Below are positions 22,968-31,608 of a stretch of 33,470 nucleotides of DNA, piece after piece. Every line of letters begins with the position of its first letter. Position 1 is the stretch's first letter. Below the pieces are notes generated by a model. That model searched no databases. It saw only the letters and a list, made by a program, of their open reading frames with translations, and had not been told where the DNA came from. Location: the NCBI GenBank assembly GCA_934215455.1, contig CAKPZX010000015.1, positions 1-33,470 on the forward strand, in the 5' to 3' direction. Source of the DNA: an uncultured Streptococcus sp. (GTDB lineage Bacteria > Bacillota > Bacilli > Lactobacillales > Streptococcaceae). The translations under genes were made by a program, and so were the position numbers.

Positions 22968-24029
22968 ATGAACAAGAAACAATGGCTAGGCCTTGGTCTA
23001 GTAACTGTCGCTGCTATCGGACTTGCAGCATGTGGAAATCGTGCGTCTAAAAAAGATAGCGCAAACTCAGAATCAAAAACTGATTTGAAAGCTGCTATCG
23101 TTACCGATACTGGTGGTGTGGATGACAAATCATTCAACCAATCTGCTTGGGAAGGTTTGCAAGCTTGGGGGAAAGAAAACGGTCTTTCTAAAGGGAACGG
23201 ATTTGACTACTTCCAATCAACAGATGAATCTCAATATGCGACAAACCTTGATGAAGCTGTTTCTAACGACTACAAATTGATCTTTGGTGTTGGTTTTGCC
23301 TTGCGTGATGCAGTAGAAAAAGCGGCTTCTGACAACGAAGAAACAAACTTTGTTATCATTGACGACCGTATTGAAGGTAAAAAGAACGTAGCATCTGCTG
23401 TCTTTGCCGACAACGAAGCTGGTTACCTTGCTGGTATCGCTGCTGCGAAAACTACAAAAACTAAACAAGTTGGTTTTGTAGGTGGTATGGAAAGTGAAGT
23501 TATCACTCGTTTCCGCGCTGGATTTGAAGCTGGTGTTAAATCTGTTGACCCATCTATCAAAGTTCAAGTAGACTACGCTGGTTCATTCGGTGACGCTGCT
23601 AAAGGTAAAACAATTGCTGCTGCACAATACGCTGCAGGTGCAGACGTTATCTACCAAGTAGCTGGTGGTACTGGAGCAGGTGTCTTCTCTGAAGCAAAAG
23701 ACTTGAACGAGAAGAAAAATGAAGACGAAAAAGTTTGGGTTCTTGGTGTTGACCGTGACCAAAAAGCTGAAGGTGAATACACTTCTAAAGATGGTAAAAA
23801 ATCTAACTTTGTATTGGCTTCAAGCTTGAAGAAAGTCGGAGAATCTGTAAAAGACTTGGCTAAGAAAACTGCTGACGGAAAATTCCCTGGCGGTAAAGTG
23901 ATTACTTATAGCTTGAAAGATGGTGGAGTTGATTTGACAACTGATAACCTTTCTGCAGACGCTAAAAAAGCTGTCGAAGACGCTAAAGCTAAAATCCTTG
24001 ATGGGTCTATTAAAGTTCCTGAAAAATAA
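22968..24029 (+). CDS. pnrA: Nucleoside-binding lipoprotein (BmpA/PnrA family)
   Basis: 353 residues from ATG 22968 (AGGAGG upstream; an earlier in-frame start would break the signal peptide). The signal peptide has lipobox LAAC with Cys22, so it is a lipoprotein. The mature domain has the BMP-family DTGGVDDKSFNQSAWEGL near 53-70 and the hinge segments of a periplasmic-type binding protein. The pneumococcal PnrA homologue binds nucleosides and delivers them to the ABC transporter encoded next. Codon use is strongly optimised, indicating high expression. It is separated from the ATPase gene by hairpins. Confidence 0.95.
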   Translation: MNKKQWLGLGLVTVAAIGLAACGNRASKKDSANSESKTDLKAAIVTDTGGVDDKSFNQSAWEGLQAWGKENGLSKGNGFDYFQSTDESQYATNLDEAVSNDYKLIFGVGFALRDAVEKAASDNEETNFVIIDDRIEGKKNVASAVFADNEAGYLAGIAAAKTTKTKQVGFVGGMESEVITRFRAGFEAGVKSVDPSIKVQVDYAGSFGDAAKGKTIAAAQYAAGADVIYQVAGGTGAGVFSEAKDLNEKKNEDEKVWVLGVDRDQKAEGEYTSKDGKKSNFVLASSLKKVGESVKDLAKKTADGKFPGGKVITYSLKDGGVDLTTDNLSADAKKAVEDAKAKILDGSIKVPEK

Positions 24030-24041
24030 TATTTGATTGGG

Positions 24042-24070
24042 CGGCCCTCCCTTTAAGGGCCGTTTCTTTT
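24042..24070 (+). terminator. Partial terminator after the lipoprotein gene
   Basis: CGGCCCT (24042-24048) pairs with AGGGCCG (24056-24062), then TTTCTTTT. It is probably leaky, giving more lipoprotein than membrane parts. Confidence 0.7.
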
Positions 24071-24074
24071 AAAG

Positions 24075-24126
24075 TGAGACATTTTTGTCTCAATAAAATC
24101 TGTTAGTTCTCTAACAGATTTTATTG
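24075..24126 (+). promoter_or_regulatory. Strong hairpin pair before the ATPase gene
   Basis: CAATAAAATCTGTTAG (24091-24106) pairs perfectly with CTAACAGATTTTATTG (24111-24126) around TTCT, 16 bp. Just upstream TGAGAC (24075-24080) pairs with GTCTCA (24087-24092), sharing two bases with the long stem, so the two compete at their edge. No good T-tract follows. It could protect the 3' end of the lipoprotein mRNA or regulate the transporter genes. Confidence 0.6.
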
Positions 24127-24157
24127 AAATAAAAATTTTTGAAAGGAAACACCCCCC

Positions 24158-25693
24158 ATGACACATGAATATGTCATCGAAATGCGTGAGATTACCAAAA
24201 AATTTGGTGACTTTGTAGCAAATGACAAGATTAATCTTCAGTTGCGCAAAGGTGAAATCCATGCACTTCTTGGAGAAAATGGTGCAGGGAAATCTACCCT
24301 GATGAATATGTTGGCTGGTTTGTTGGAACCAACTAGCGGAGACATCGTGGTAAATGGAAAAACTGTTAACCTAGACTCACCTTCAAAAGCAGCTTCTTTA
24401 GGAATTGGAATGGTGCACCAACACTTTATGTTGGTTGAAGCCTTCACTGTTGTTGAAAATATCATCCTTGGTTCTGAAACCACTAAACATGGTGTTTTGG
24501 ACCTTAAAAAAGCCAGCCAAGATATCCTTGACTTGTCTAAAAAATATGGCTTGGCAGTAGATCCAAATGCTAAAGTTGAGGATATTTCCGTTGGTGCGCA
24601 GCAACGTGTGGAAATCTTAAAGACGCTTTATCGTGGAGCCGACATCCTGATCTTCGATGAACCAACTGCAGTGTTGACACCAGCAGAAATCGAAGAATTG
24701 ATGACAATCATGAAGAACTTGGCGAATGAAGGAAAATCCATTATCTTGATTACGCACAAGTTAGATGAAATCCGTGCTGTTTCAGACCGCGTAACGGTTA
24801 TCCGTCGCGGGAAATCTATTGAAACAGTCGAGATTGGTGGAGCTACGAACCAAGACTTGGCCGAAATGATGGTCGGTCGTTCTGTTTCCTTTAAGACTGA
24901 AAAAGGTCCTTCTGAACCGAAAGAAGTGGTCTTGTCGATTGAGAACTTGGTTGTAAACGAAAACCGGGGAGTCCCAGCTGTTAAGAATCTTTCGCTAGAA
25001 CTTCGTGCTGGTGAAGTTGTGGGGATCGCAGGGATTGATGGAAATGGTCAATCTGAGTTGATCCAAGCCATTACAGGTCTACGGAAGGTGAAATCTGGTT
25101 CAATCAAGATAAAAGGCAAGGACGTTGTAGGACTTCGTCCACGTCAAATCACAGAAATGAAGGTGGGGCACGTCCCTGAAGACCGTCACCGGGATGGTTT
25201 AGTCCTTGATATGATGATCTCTGAAAACATGGCTCTTCAAACCTACTATAAAGAACCTCTTAGCAAGAATGGTATTTTGAATTATCCAAATATTACCTCT
25301 TATGCCAAGAAGTTGATGGAAGAGTTTGACGTTCGTGCAGCCAGTGAAGTGGTACCATCCAAGGCTCTCTCTGGAGGGAACCAGCAAAAAGCCATTATCG
25401 CTCGGGAAATCGATCGCGATCCGGATCTCTTGATCGTCAGCCAGCCGACTCGTGGATTGGACGTTGGAGCGATTGAATATATCCATAAACGTTTGATTCA
25501 AGAACGGGATAATGGGAAAGCTGTTCTGGTTGTCAGCTTTGAATTAGATGAAATTTTGAATGTTTCTGACCGTATTGCGGTTATTCATGATGGGAAGATC
25601 CAAGGGATTGTAACCCCAGAAACGACGAATAAGCAAGAACTTGGAATCTTGATGGCAGGAGGAAAAGTAGAGGAGGGAGCATCAAATGAATAA
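24158..25693 (+). CDS. Nucleoside ABC transporter, double ATPase subunit
   Basis: 511 residues with two ABC domains fused, as in sugar and nucleoside importers (NupO/NupA/RnsB type). Domain 1 has Walker A GENGAGKST (39-47) and Walker B ILIFDEPTAVLTP, with signature SVGAQ. Domain 2 has the weakened Walker A GIDGNGQSE, signature LSGGNQQK, and VSQPTRGLDVG where the usual Asp-Glu is missing, so only one competent ATP site is expected; this is normal for the family. It drives nucleoside import with the two permeases that follow. It overlaps the next gene by 8 nt. Confidence 0.95.
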   Translation: MTHEYVIEMREITKKFGDFVANDKINLQLRKGEIHALLGENGAGKSTLMNMLAGLLEPTSGDIVVNGKTVNLDSPSKAASLGIGMVHQHFMLVEAFTVVENIILGSETTKHGVLDLKKASQDILDLSKKYGLAVDPNAKVEDISVGAQQRVEILKTLYRGADILIFDEPTAVLTPAEIEELMTIMKNLANEGKSIILITHKLDEIRAVSDRVTVIRRGKSIETVEIGGATNQDLAEMMVGRSVSFKTEKGPSEPKEVVLSIENLVVNENRGVPAVKNLSLELRAGEVVGIAGIDGNGQSELIQAITGLRKVKSGSIKIKGKDVVGLRPRQITEMKVGHVPEDRHRDGLVLDMMISENMALQTYYKEPLSKNGILNYPNITSYAKKLMEEFDVRAASEVVPSKALSGGNQQKAIIAREIDRDPDLLIVSQPTRGLDVGAIEYIHKRLIQERDNGKAVLVVSFELDEILNVSDRIAVIHDGKIQGIVTPETTNKQELGILMAGGKVEEGASNE

Positions 25694-26747
25694 GAATTTA
25701 AAACAAATTGCTGTTCCATTGGTGTCTGTCCTTTTAGGATTGGTCTTGGGTGCCATTATTATGTGGGCCTTCAGCTATGATGCCCTTTGGGGATATGAAT
25801 TGCTGTTTAAGAAAGCCTTTGGTTCGATTAAGAGTTGGGGTAATATTTCCCGTGCTATGGGGCCACTGATTTTAGTTGCTCTTGGGTTTTCGGTAGCCAG
25901 CCGGGCTGGCTTCTTTAACGTTGGACTTCCTGGTCAGGCTTTTGCAGGATGGATCATGGCGACTTGGTTTGCCCTTTCCTTCCCAAATATGCCTCGCTTA
26001 CTGATGATTCCGATGACTGTTCTGATTGCAGCGATCGCAGGTGGATTTATTGGAGCGATTCCTGGTTTCCTTCGCGCCTATCTTGGAACCAGTGAGGTCA
26101 TCATTACCATTATGATGAACTACATTGTTCTCTATGGTGGGAATGCCTTGATTCATAGCTTCCCAGCTTCCTTGATGAAAAACAAGGACTCAACCATTGA
26201 TGTGGGAGCCAACGCTGTCTACCAGACGGAGTGGTTGCGTAATTTGACGGACAAATCACAAATGAACATCGGGATCTTCTTTGCCATCATCGCAGTGGTG
26301 GTCATCTGGTTCTTGATGAAGAAAACAACACTTGGGTTTGAAATCCGTGCCGTTGGTCTCAATGCGAATGCGGCGGAATATGCTGGGATGTCTGCAAAAC
26401 GGACCATTATCCTTTCTATGATCATTTCTGGTGCTCTTGCTGGTATCGGTGGGGTAGCAGAAGGTCTGGGTATTTACTCAAATGTCTACGTTCAAACCAG
26501 CTCAATGAGTGTTGGATTTAACGGTATGGCCGTAGCCCTTCTTGCGATGAATTCACCAATTGGGATTCCATTTGCTGCCTTCTTGTTTGGAGCACTTCAA
26601 ATTGGGGGAGTTGGTATGAAGCCAGCTGCAATCCCTGAAGAAGTCGTTCAAATTGTGACAGCATCCATTATCTTCTTCGTATGTGCCCACTACATTATCG
26701 AAAAGATGATCTCGATGCGTTCAGCTAAAAAAGGAGGAGCAAACTAA
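25686..26747 (+). CDS. Nucleoside ABC transporter permease 1
   Basis: 353 residues, about nine hydrophobic segments. It contains the BPD_transp_2-type permease core including a conserved EVIITIMMNYI region (about 138-148) and FEIRAVGLNANAAEYAGM (about 218-235), the cytoplasmic coupling segment that contacts the ATPase. It is larger than its partner because of an extra N-terminal region. It overlaps the previous gene by 8 nt and the next by 1 nt, so translation is coupled. Confidence 0.94.
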   Translation: MNKNLKQIAVPLVSVLLGLVLGAIIMWAFSYDALWGYELLFKKAFGSIKSWGNISRAMGPLILVALGFSVASRAGFFNVGLPGQAFAGWIMATWFALSFPNMPRLLMIPMTVLIAAIAGGFIGAIPGFLRAYLGTSEVIITIMMNYIVLYGGNALIHSFPASLMKNKDSTIDVGANAVYQTEWLRNLTDKSQMNIGIFFAIIAVVVIWFLMKKTTLGFEIRAVGLNANAAEYAGMSAKRTIILSMIISGALAGIGGVAEGLGIYSNVYVQTSSMSVGFNGMAVALLAMNSPIGIPFAAFLFGALQIGGVGMKPAAIPEEVVQIVTASIIFFVCAHYIIEKMISMRSAKKGGAN

Positions 26748-27703
26748 TGAGTATTGTAACGATTTTAAGTATTCTTGTTTCCTCTATGATTGTGTATGCG
26801 GCGCCGCTGATCTTCACAAGTATCGGAGGAGCTTACTCAGAACACGCTGGGGTTGTTAACGTTGGTCTGGAAGGAATCATGGTTATGGGAGCCTTCTCAG
26901 GAATTGTCTTTAACCTGACTTTTGAGCCAAGCTTAGGGAATTTGACACCATGGTTGTCCTTGATCGTTGCTGCAGGGATTGGAGTACTCTTCTCCTTGAT
27001 CCACGCGGTGGCAACCATTCATTTCCGTGCTGACCATATCGTCTCAGGTACAGTATTGAACTTGATGGCACCTCCATTAGCCGTCTTTCTTGTTAAAGCA
27101 ATGTACAACAAGGGGCAAACGGATAATATCAAAGTTGCCTTTGGGAAGACTTCCATTCCGGTCTTATCTAAAATTCCGGTAATTGGGGATATTTTCTTCA
27201 ACAATGCCAGCATCATCGGCTGGGTTGCGATTCTCTTCTCATTCTTTGCTTGGTTCATCATGTTCAAGACAAAATTTGGATTGCGTCTTCGTTCAGTTGG
27301 GGAACACCCACAAGCAGCAGATACATTGGGAATCAATGTTTATAAAATGCGCTACTTAGGAGTGATGATCTCAGGTGCCCTAGCTGGTATTGGAGGAGCC
27401 ATATACGCTCAATCTATTTCCGTTAACTTTGCGGTGACGACTATTGTAGGTCCTGGATTTATCGCCCTTGCGGCTATGATTTTCGGGAAATGGAACCCTA
27501 TCGGGGCCATGCTTGCTAGTCTCTTCTTTGGAGCTTCACAAAGTTTGGCTGTTATCGGGAATCAATTGCCTTTGCTTAAAGGTATCCCATCCATCTACTT
27601 GCAAATTGCGCCTTATGTCTTGACCATGGTTGTCTTGGCAGCCTTCTTCGGACAAGCAGTTGCGCCAAAAGCAGATGGTGTTAACTACATTAAATCGAAA
27701 TAA
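26747..27703 (+). CDS. Nucleoside ABC transporter permease 2
   Basis: 318 residues, about eight to nine hydrophobic segments. Same family as the preceding permease. The N-terminal APLIFTSIGGAYSEHAGVVN and the coupling segment LRLRSVGEHPQAADTLG are typical of the NupQ/NupC-like partner. It forms a heterodimeric channel with permease 1. Last gene of the salvage/uptake operon, followed by a terminator. Confidence 0.94.
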   Translation: MSIVTILSILVSSMIVYAAPLIFTSIGGAYSEHAGVVNVGLEGIMVMGAFSGIVFNLTFEPSLGNLTPWLSLIVAAGIGVLFSLIHAVATIHFRADHIVSGTVLNLMAPPLAVFLVKAMYNKGQTDNIKVAFGKTSIPVLSKIPVIGDIFFNNASIIGWVAILFSFFAWFIMFKTKFGLRLRSVGEHPQAADTLGINVYKMRYLGVMISGALAGIGGAIYAQSISVNFAVTTIVGPGFIALAAMIFGKWNPIGAMLASLFFGASQSLAVIGNQLPLLKGIPSIYLQIAPYVLTMVVLAAFFGQAVAPKADGVNYIKSK

Positions 27704-27708
27704 TGCAC

Positions 27709-27740
27709 AGAGAGATGCGAGGTTTCCTCGGTCTCTTTTG
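27709..27740 (+). terminator. Terminator of the nucleoside operon
   Basis: AGAGA-TG-CGAGG pairs with CCTCG-G-TCTCT around TTT, with a small internal loop, then TTTTG. Confidence 0.75.
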
Positions 27741-27784
27741 CTTTGTAAAGGCCCCTCTTAGTCGCAATTTCTTTAGATTTAGGG

Positions 27785-27790
27785 TACAAT
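27785..27790 (+). promoter_or_regulatory. Probable -10 of the next gene
   Basis: TACAAT at 27785-27790, preceded by GGG, without a clear -35 at 16-18 bp. It is placed 34 nt before the ATG at 27824. Confidence 0.45.
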
Positions 27791-27823
27791 AAGAATACAA
27801 CTTTTCACGTATTGGAGGAGCAG

Positions 27824-28426
27824 ATGTTTAAGTGGATGAGACGCCTAATTGGCATGGTGATCGTTTTATTTATGTTATTAGTGATCTTGTTGGTTCCTGG
27901 AACTATTCCTGAAGGGGAGCAGCTGAGAAATGTGCAGGCAGGGAGTTCTTTGATTGAGCTGGCTCAAAATGCAGTTTCAAACGCCTCTGTGAGCACGGAA
28001 GGGGTCTCAACTGAGCTAAGTCTCAATTCTGTACAATTAAGTCAGGTCGTAAAAACAAGTGCTGGTTCCGCCCTTGACAATTCTGACTATCAAAAGATGG
28101 CACTAGGAATGGATGGCAATGACCTTCACGTCAAAGTTCCTGTTTCCTTAGGGCCAGTTGATAGCTATCTAGATTTAACCATGACCGGTCAAGTCGAAAA
28201 CAATGTCATGAATTTGACGGTAACCAGTGCTAAATTAGGGAAAATGCCCATTCCAAAATTCTTGGTTCTCAACTATTTAAAGGATCAATCCAATCAAAAT
28301 GGAGGCGGCTTTACAGTGAATGGTGATCAAATCACCCTTGAGATCCCTCAAGCAGGCTATAGTATCTCAAAAGCGAGAGTGGAGAATGGAAATGCGAAGG
28401 TAACTGTTAGTATATCCTTGTTTTAA
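27824..28426 (+). CDS. Small membrane-anchored extracellular protein, unknown function
   Basis: 200 residues from ATG 27824, which has GGAGGAG at good spacing. One hydrophobic segment (about 8-25) after a basic N-terminus, then an extracytoplasmic part rich in Ser, Val and Asn, probably beta-rich (alternating hydrophobic stretches). No Cys lipobox and no sortase motif. I do not recognise the family. cutC follows 21 nt later and may be co-transcribed. Confidence 0.8.
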   Translation: MFKWMRRLIGMVIVLFMLLVILLVPGTIPEGEQLRNVQAGSSLIELAQNAVSNASVSTEGVSTELSLNSVQLSQVVKTSAGSALDNSDYQKMALGMDGNDLHVKVPVSLGPVDSYLDLTMTGQVENNVMNLTVTSAKLGKMPIPKFLVLNYLKDQSNQNGGGFTVNGDQITLEIPQAGYSISKARVENGNAKVTVSISLF

Positions 28427-28447
28427 GTCTTTGTAATTGGAGTTGTC

Positions 28448-29083
28448 ATGCTTGTCTTTGAATTTTGTGCAGAGAATTTAACTTATATTGATAAGGCGAT
28501 TGCTGCTGGAGCAGGTCGCATTGAACTGTGCGACAACTTGGCAGTAGGAGGGACCACACCGAGTATAGGTGTGATCAATGAAGCAATCAAACTGACAAGA
28601 GAGAAGTCCGTGGATCTATGTGTCATTATCCGGCCCCGTGGTGGCGATTTTGTCTACACTGATCTGGAAGTCGAAACTATGCTGACGGATATTCGTGCTG
28701 CGAAAGAAATAGGGGTTACTTGTTTTGTGCTGGGTGCGCTGACGAGCGATCGAAAGTTGGACCAGAGGGTCATGCAGCTTTTACTAGCAGCCTGTGGAGA
28801 GGCAGAGGTGGTCTTTCATATGGCCTTTGATGAGTTAGCTCATACAGATCAGCTAGAATCGATTGAGTGGCTTTCTGATCAGGGTGTGGCCCGCATTTTA
28901 ACACGAGCTGGAAATCCAGGTGCCACACTCGAGCAACGTTTTGCACACTATCATCGTTTATTAGATGCGGCTAAGGGAAAGATTCAGATCCTGCCAGGTG
29001 GAGGTGTGACCCTTGACAATCGTCAGCTCTTTTTGGAGCAATTGGGCGTTTGTCAACTGCATGGCACGCGCATTGTGTTTTAA
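28448..29083 (+). CDS. cutC: CutC-family protein
   Basis: 211 residues. It begins LVFEFCAENLTYIDKAIAAG then GRIELCDNLAVGGTTPS, the invariant N-terminal block of CutC TIM-barrel proteins, and has VIIRPRGGDFVYT and ILPGGGV later. The family is named for copper homeostasis, but a direct copper role is weakly supported and an enzymatic activity is likely. About 25 residues shorter at the C-terminus than many homologues; the stop follows GTRIVF directly. The preceding gene is 21 nt upstream. Confidence 0.92.
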   Translation: MLVFEFCAENLTYIDKAIAAGAGRIELCDNLAVGGTTPSIGVINEAIKLTREKSVDLCVIIRPRGGDFVYTDLEVETMLTDIRAAKEIGVTCFVLGALTSDRKLDQRVMQLLLAACGEAEVVFHMAFDELAHTDQLESIEWLSDQGVARILTRAGNPGATLEQRFAHYHRLLDAAKGKIQILPGGGVTLDNRQLFLEQLGVCQLHGTRIVF

Positions 29084-29129
29084 AAAAGAAACGATCACTG
29101 CTTAAAGTAGTTTTGAAGATCCGTTATCA

Positions 29130-29159
29130 AGGTTGGGGACGTTGTTTCCAGCCTCTTCT
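29130..29159 (+). terminator. Weak terminator after cutC
   Basis: AGGTTGG (29130-29136) pairs with CCAGCCT (29148-29154, one G-U), followed by the poor T-tract CTTCT. Read-through into the next gene is likely. Confidence 0.35.
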
Positions 29160-29186
29160 AGTGCAAAAATGAATAAGGGAGAGAAA

Positions 29187-29852
29187 ATGTTTTTAGAGCA
29201 TTATTTTGACCGCTACACTTTTCAGCCAGAAAAGGGATTGGCTTATGGATTTGAAAAGAGTGGGACAGGCTATGAGTACCAGTGCCCCGTCTTATCCGAC
29301 ACTTTTCTCTTAAAGGTAAGTGTCTGCGATCAGAAGATTTCTTTTCAGGTCTATGATCAGGATACAGGGGACGAGTATATCCAGATCCATCTGGAACAGC
29401 TACAAGGGAATTTCGTCGGCCAAGTCAGGGAAGCCTGCCAGGAAAGTCTTGCAAGGATCCGACAAGCTTGTTTTGAGGTAGAAGAATTTCTCTATCCTCA
29501 AGCCAAGCGTCTCATGGCCTATATCTCTCTGCACTATCAGGGAACGATTGAGTATTTGTGGGAGAGATCTCCGGAATCGGGGGCCATTCGCCACCGAGAC
29601 ACTCTCAAGTGGTATGGTGTCTTTATGACCATTGATTGGAAAAAACTGGATGCTGGCAAGTCTGGGAAAATAGAAGTTTTGAATGTCAAGTCTGATCAAG
29701 TAGCCTATTTCATCCAGCAGAAAGGGATTTATCCAGCTTTTCATATGAATAAAAAATATTGGGTGAGTATCCCCTTAGATGGAACAATTGCTGATGAGGA
29801 CTTGTTTGCTCTAGTGGATAGTAGTTGGCACCTCACCAAAAAGGGGAAATAA
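29187..29852 (+). CDS. MmcQ/YjbR-domain protein
   Basis: 221 residues from ATG 29187; GGGAGAG supports it, and earlier in-frame ATGs at 29133 and 29169 would add residues unlike the family. The C-terminal ~100 residues form a YjbR (CyaY-like) domain ending KKYWVSIPLDGTIADEDLFALVDSSW. The N-terminal half (LEHYFDRYTFQPEKGLAYGF...) is an extra domain seen in streptococcal and other Firmicutes homologues. Family function is unknown, possibly DNA-binding. It ends 2 nt before the ABC exporter gene starts, so probably is co-transcribed. Confidence 0.85.
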   Translation: MFLEHYFDRYTFQPEKGLAYGFEKSGTGYEYQCPVLSDTFLLKVSVCDQKISFQVYDQDTGDEYIQIHLEQLQGNFVGQVREACQESLARIRQACFEVEEFLYPQAKRLMAYISLHYQGTIEYLWERSPESGAIRHRDTLKWYGVFMTIDWKKLDAGKSGKIEVLNVKSDQVAYFIQQKGIYPAFHMNKKYWVSIPLDGTIADEDLFALVDSSWHLTKKGK

Positions 29853-29853
29853 G

Positions 29854-31608
29854 ATGAATCTGTTGAGGAAATTATCTTGGTTTTTTAATTTAGAGAAGAA
29901 GCGATACTTGATCGGGATAGGGTCCTTGATCTTGGTTAGTTTTTTAAATCTCATTCCTCCAAGAATCATGGGACTTGTAATCGATTTGATCGATAAAAGA
30001 AGGCTGACACTGGGGAAGTTAGTTGTGGATATTGCCCTTTTGGTCCTCGCAGCTCTTGCCATGTATGGCCTTCGTTTTGTATGGAGACGCTATATTTTTG
30101 GGACGGCCAATAAGTTGGCTCGGATCTTGCGTTACCGTTTGTTTAAGCAATTTACGCTCATGTCTCCGTCTTTTTATCAGCGTTATCGGACAGGAGATCT
30201 CATGGCCCACGCTACTAATGATATCAATGCGGTAACTATGTTTGCTGGTGGCGGAGTTATGTCTGCAGTGGATGCTTCTGTGACAGCCTTTGTGACCCTA
30301 GTCAGCATGTTTTTCATGATTGATTGGCGCTTAACCCTCTTGGCTATTTTGCCCCTACCGGTTATGGTGGTAGTGACTTCCGCCATTGGACGCAAAAACC
30401 ACAAAGCCTTCAAAGAGGCCCAAGAAGGCTTCTCAGAGCTGAACAACTTTGTTCAGGAATCAGTATCAGGAGTCAAGGTGACCAAATCCTTTGGCTTTCA
30501 GGCAAATGAGATTCGTGCTTTTGAAAAAACCAATCAAATGGTCTTTTCAAAGAATATGACTTCAGCCGGTTACAATGCTTTGTTTGATCCGACCACTCTT
30601 CTTTTTGTCGGTCTCTCCTATGTTTTGACGCTCTACTTCGGGGGGCTATTTGTTCAGGAAGGGAGCCTGACGGTTGGACAAATCGTAACCTTTATTACCT
30701 ATCTCAATATGCTCGTCTGGCCCCTTCAAGCCATGGGCTTCTTGTTTAATATTAGTCAGCGGGCTAGCGTCTCTTATGATCGGATTGAGACACTTTTAGC
30801 AGAAACACCTGATATCCAAGATCCAAGTCAACCAGTCACAGATATCCAAAACGGAGATCTGGAATATGACATTGAAGAATTCGCCTATGAGAAAGAGCCT
30901 GTCCTTGAAAAGGTTGCCTTTCATTTAGAAAAAGGGCAAACCCTTGGAATTGTAGGACCAACTGGATCTGGAAAGACTACCTTGTTGCGTCTCTTGCTTA
31001 GAGAGCATGACTTGGAGCAGGGAGCTATCTTGATAAATGGAATCTCTATTAAAGACTATCGCTTAGAAGATCTTCGAAGCTTGATCGGCTATGTCCCTCA
31101 AGACCAGATCCTCTTTGCTATGACTATTCGCGAGAATGTCGCTTTTTCGGATCCGCAGATCAAGGAAGAAGAGTTGATAAAAGCGCTAAGAACCTGTGGG
31201 GTCTATGAGGACGTCTTGGCCATGCCAGACCAAATGGAGACAGTGCTGGGAGAGAGAGGGGTCTCTCTTTCTGGCGGTCAAAAGCAACGGATTGCCATGA
31301 GTCGTGCTTTGGTCATGAATCCTGAGATCTTGATCTTGGATGATTCCTTGTCTGCAGTAGATGCTAAAACGGAGCACCAAATCATTGAAAATATGAAGCA
31401 GGAACGTAAGGGGAAAACAACGATCATCACAGCCCATCGCCTATCAGCGATCGTTCATGCGGATTTGATTCTGGTAATGGAGAATGGACAGATCAAAGAG
31501 CGAGGAAATCACGAGGAATTAATGGCTCAAAAAGGTTGGTACTATGAAACCTACCAAGCCCAACAATTATCAGAAGAAATGGAGGAAAAGCTGAATGAAA
31601 ACATCTGA
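29854..31608 (+). CDS. Heterodimeric ABC exporter, degenerate-site half (YheI/LmrC-like)
   Basis: 584 residues: six transmembrane helices (about 15-305), then an ATPase domain. Walker A GPTGSGKTT (368-376), canonical signature LSGGQ (472-476) and Walker B ILILDDSLSAVD: the catalytic Glu is Asp (497). This subunit therefore contributes Walker A/B to the degenerate ATP site of a heterodimer. The family exports drugs or lipids across the membrane. It overlaps its partner gene by 14 nt and directly follows the YjbR gene. Confidence 0.95.
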   Translation: MNLLRKLSWFFNLEKKRYLIGIGSLILVSFLNLIPPRIMGLVIDLIDKRRLTLGKLVVDIALLVLAALAMYGLRFVWRRYIFGTANKLARILRYRLFKQFTLMSPSFYQRYRTGDLMAHATNDINAVTMFAGGGVMSAVDASVTAFVTLVSMFFMIDWRLTLLAILPLPVMVVVTSAIGRKNHKAFKEAQEGFSELNNFVQESVSGVKVTKSFGFQANEIRAFEKTNQMVFSKNMTSAGYNALFDPTTLLFVGLSYVLTLYFGGLFVQEGSLTVGQIVTFITYLNMLVWPLQAMGFLFNISQRASVSYDRIETLLAETPDIQDPSQPVTDIQNGDLEYDIEEFAYEKEPVLEKVAFHLEKGQTLGIVGPTGSGKTTLLRLLLREHDLEQGAILINGISIKDYRLEDLRSLIGYVPQDQILFAMTIRENVAFSDPQIKEEELIKALRTCGVYEDVLAMPDQMETVLGERGVSLSGGQKQRIAMSRALVMNPEILILDDSLSAVDAKTEHQIIENMKQERKGKTTIITAHRLSAIVHADLILVMENGQIKERGNHEELMAQKGWYYETYQAQQLSEEMEEKLNENI

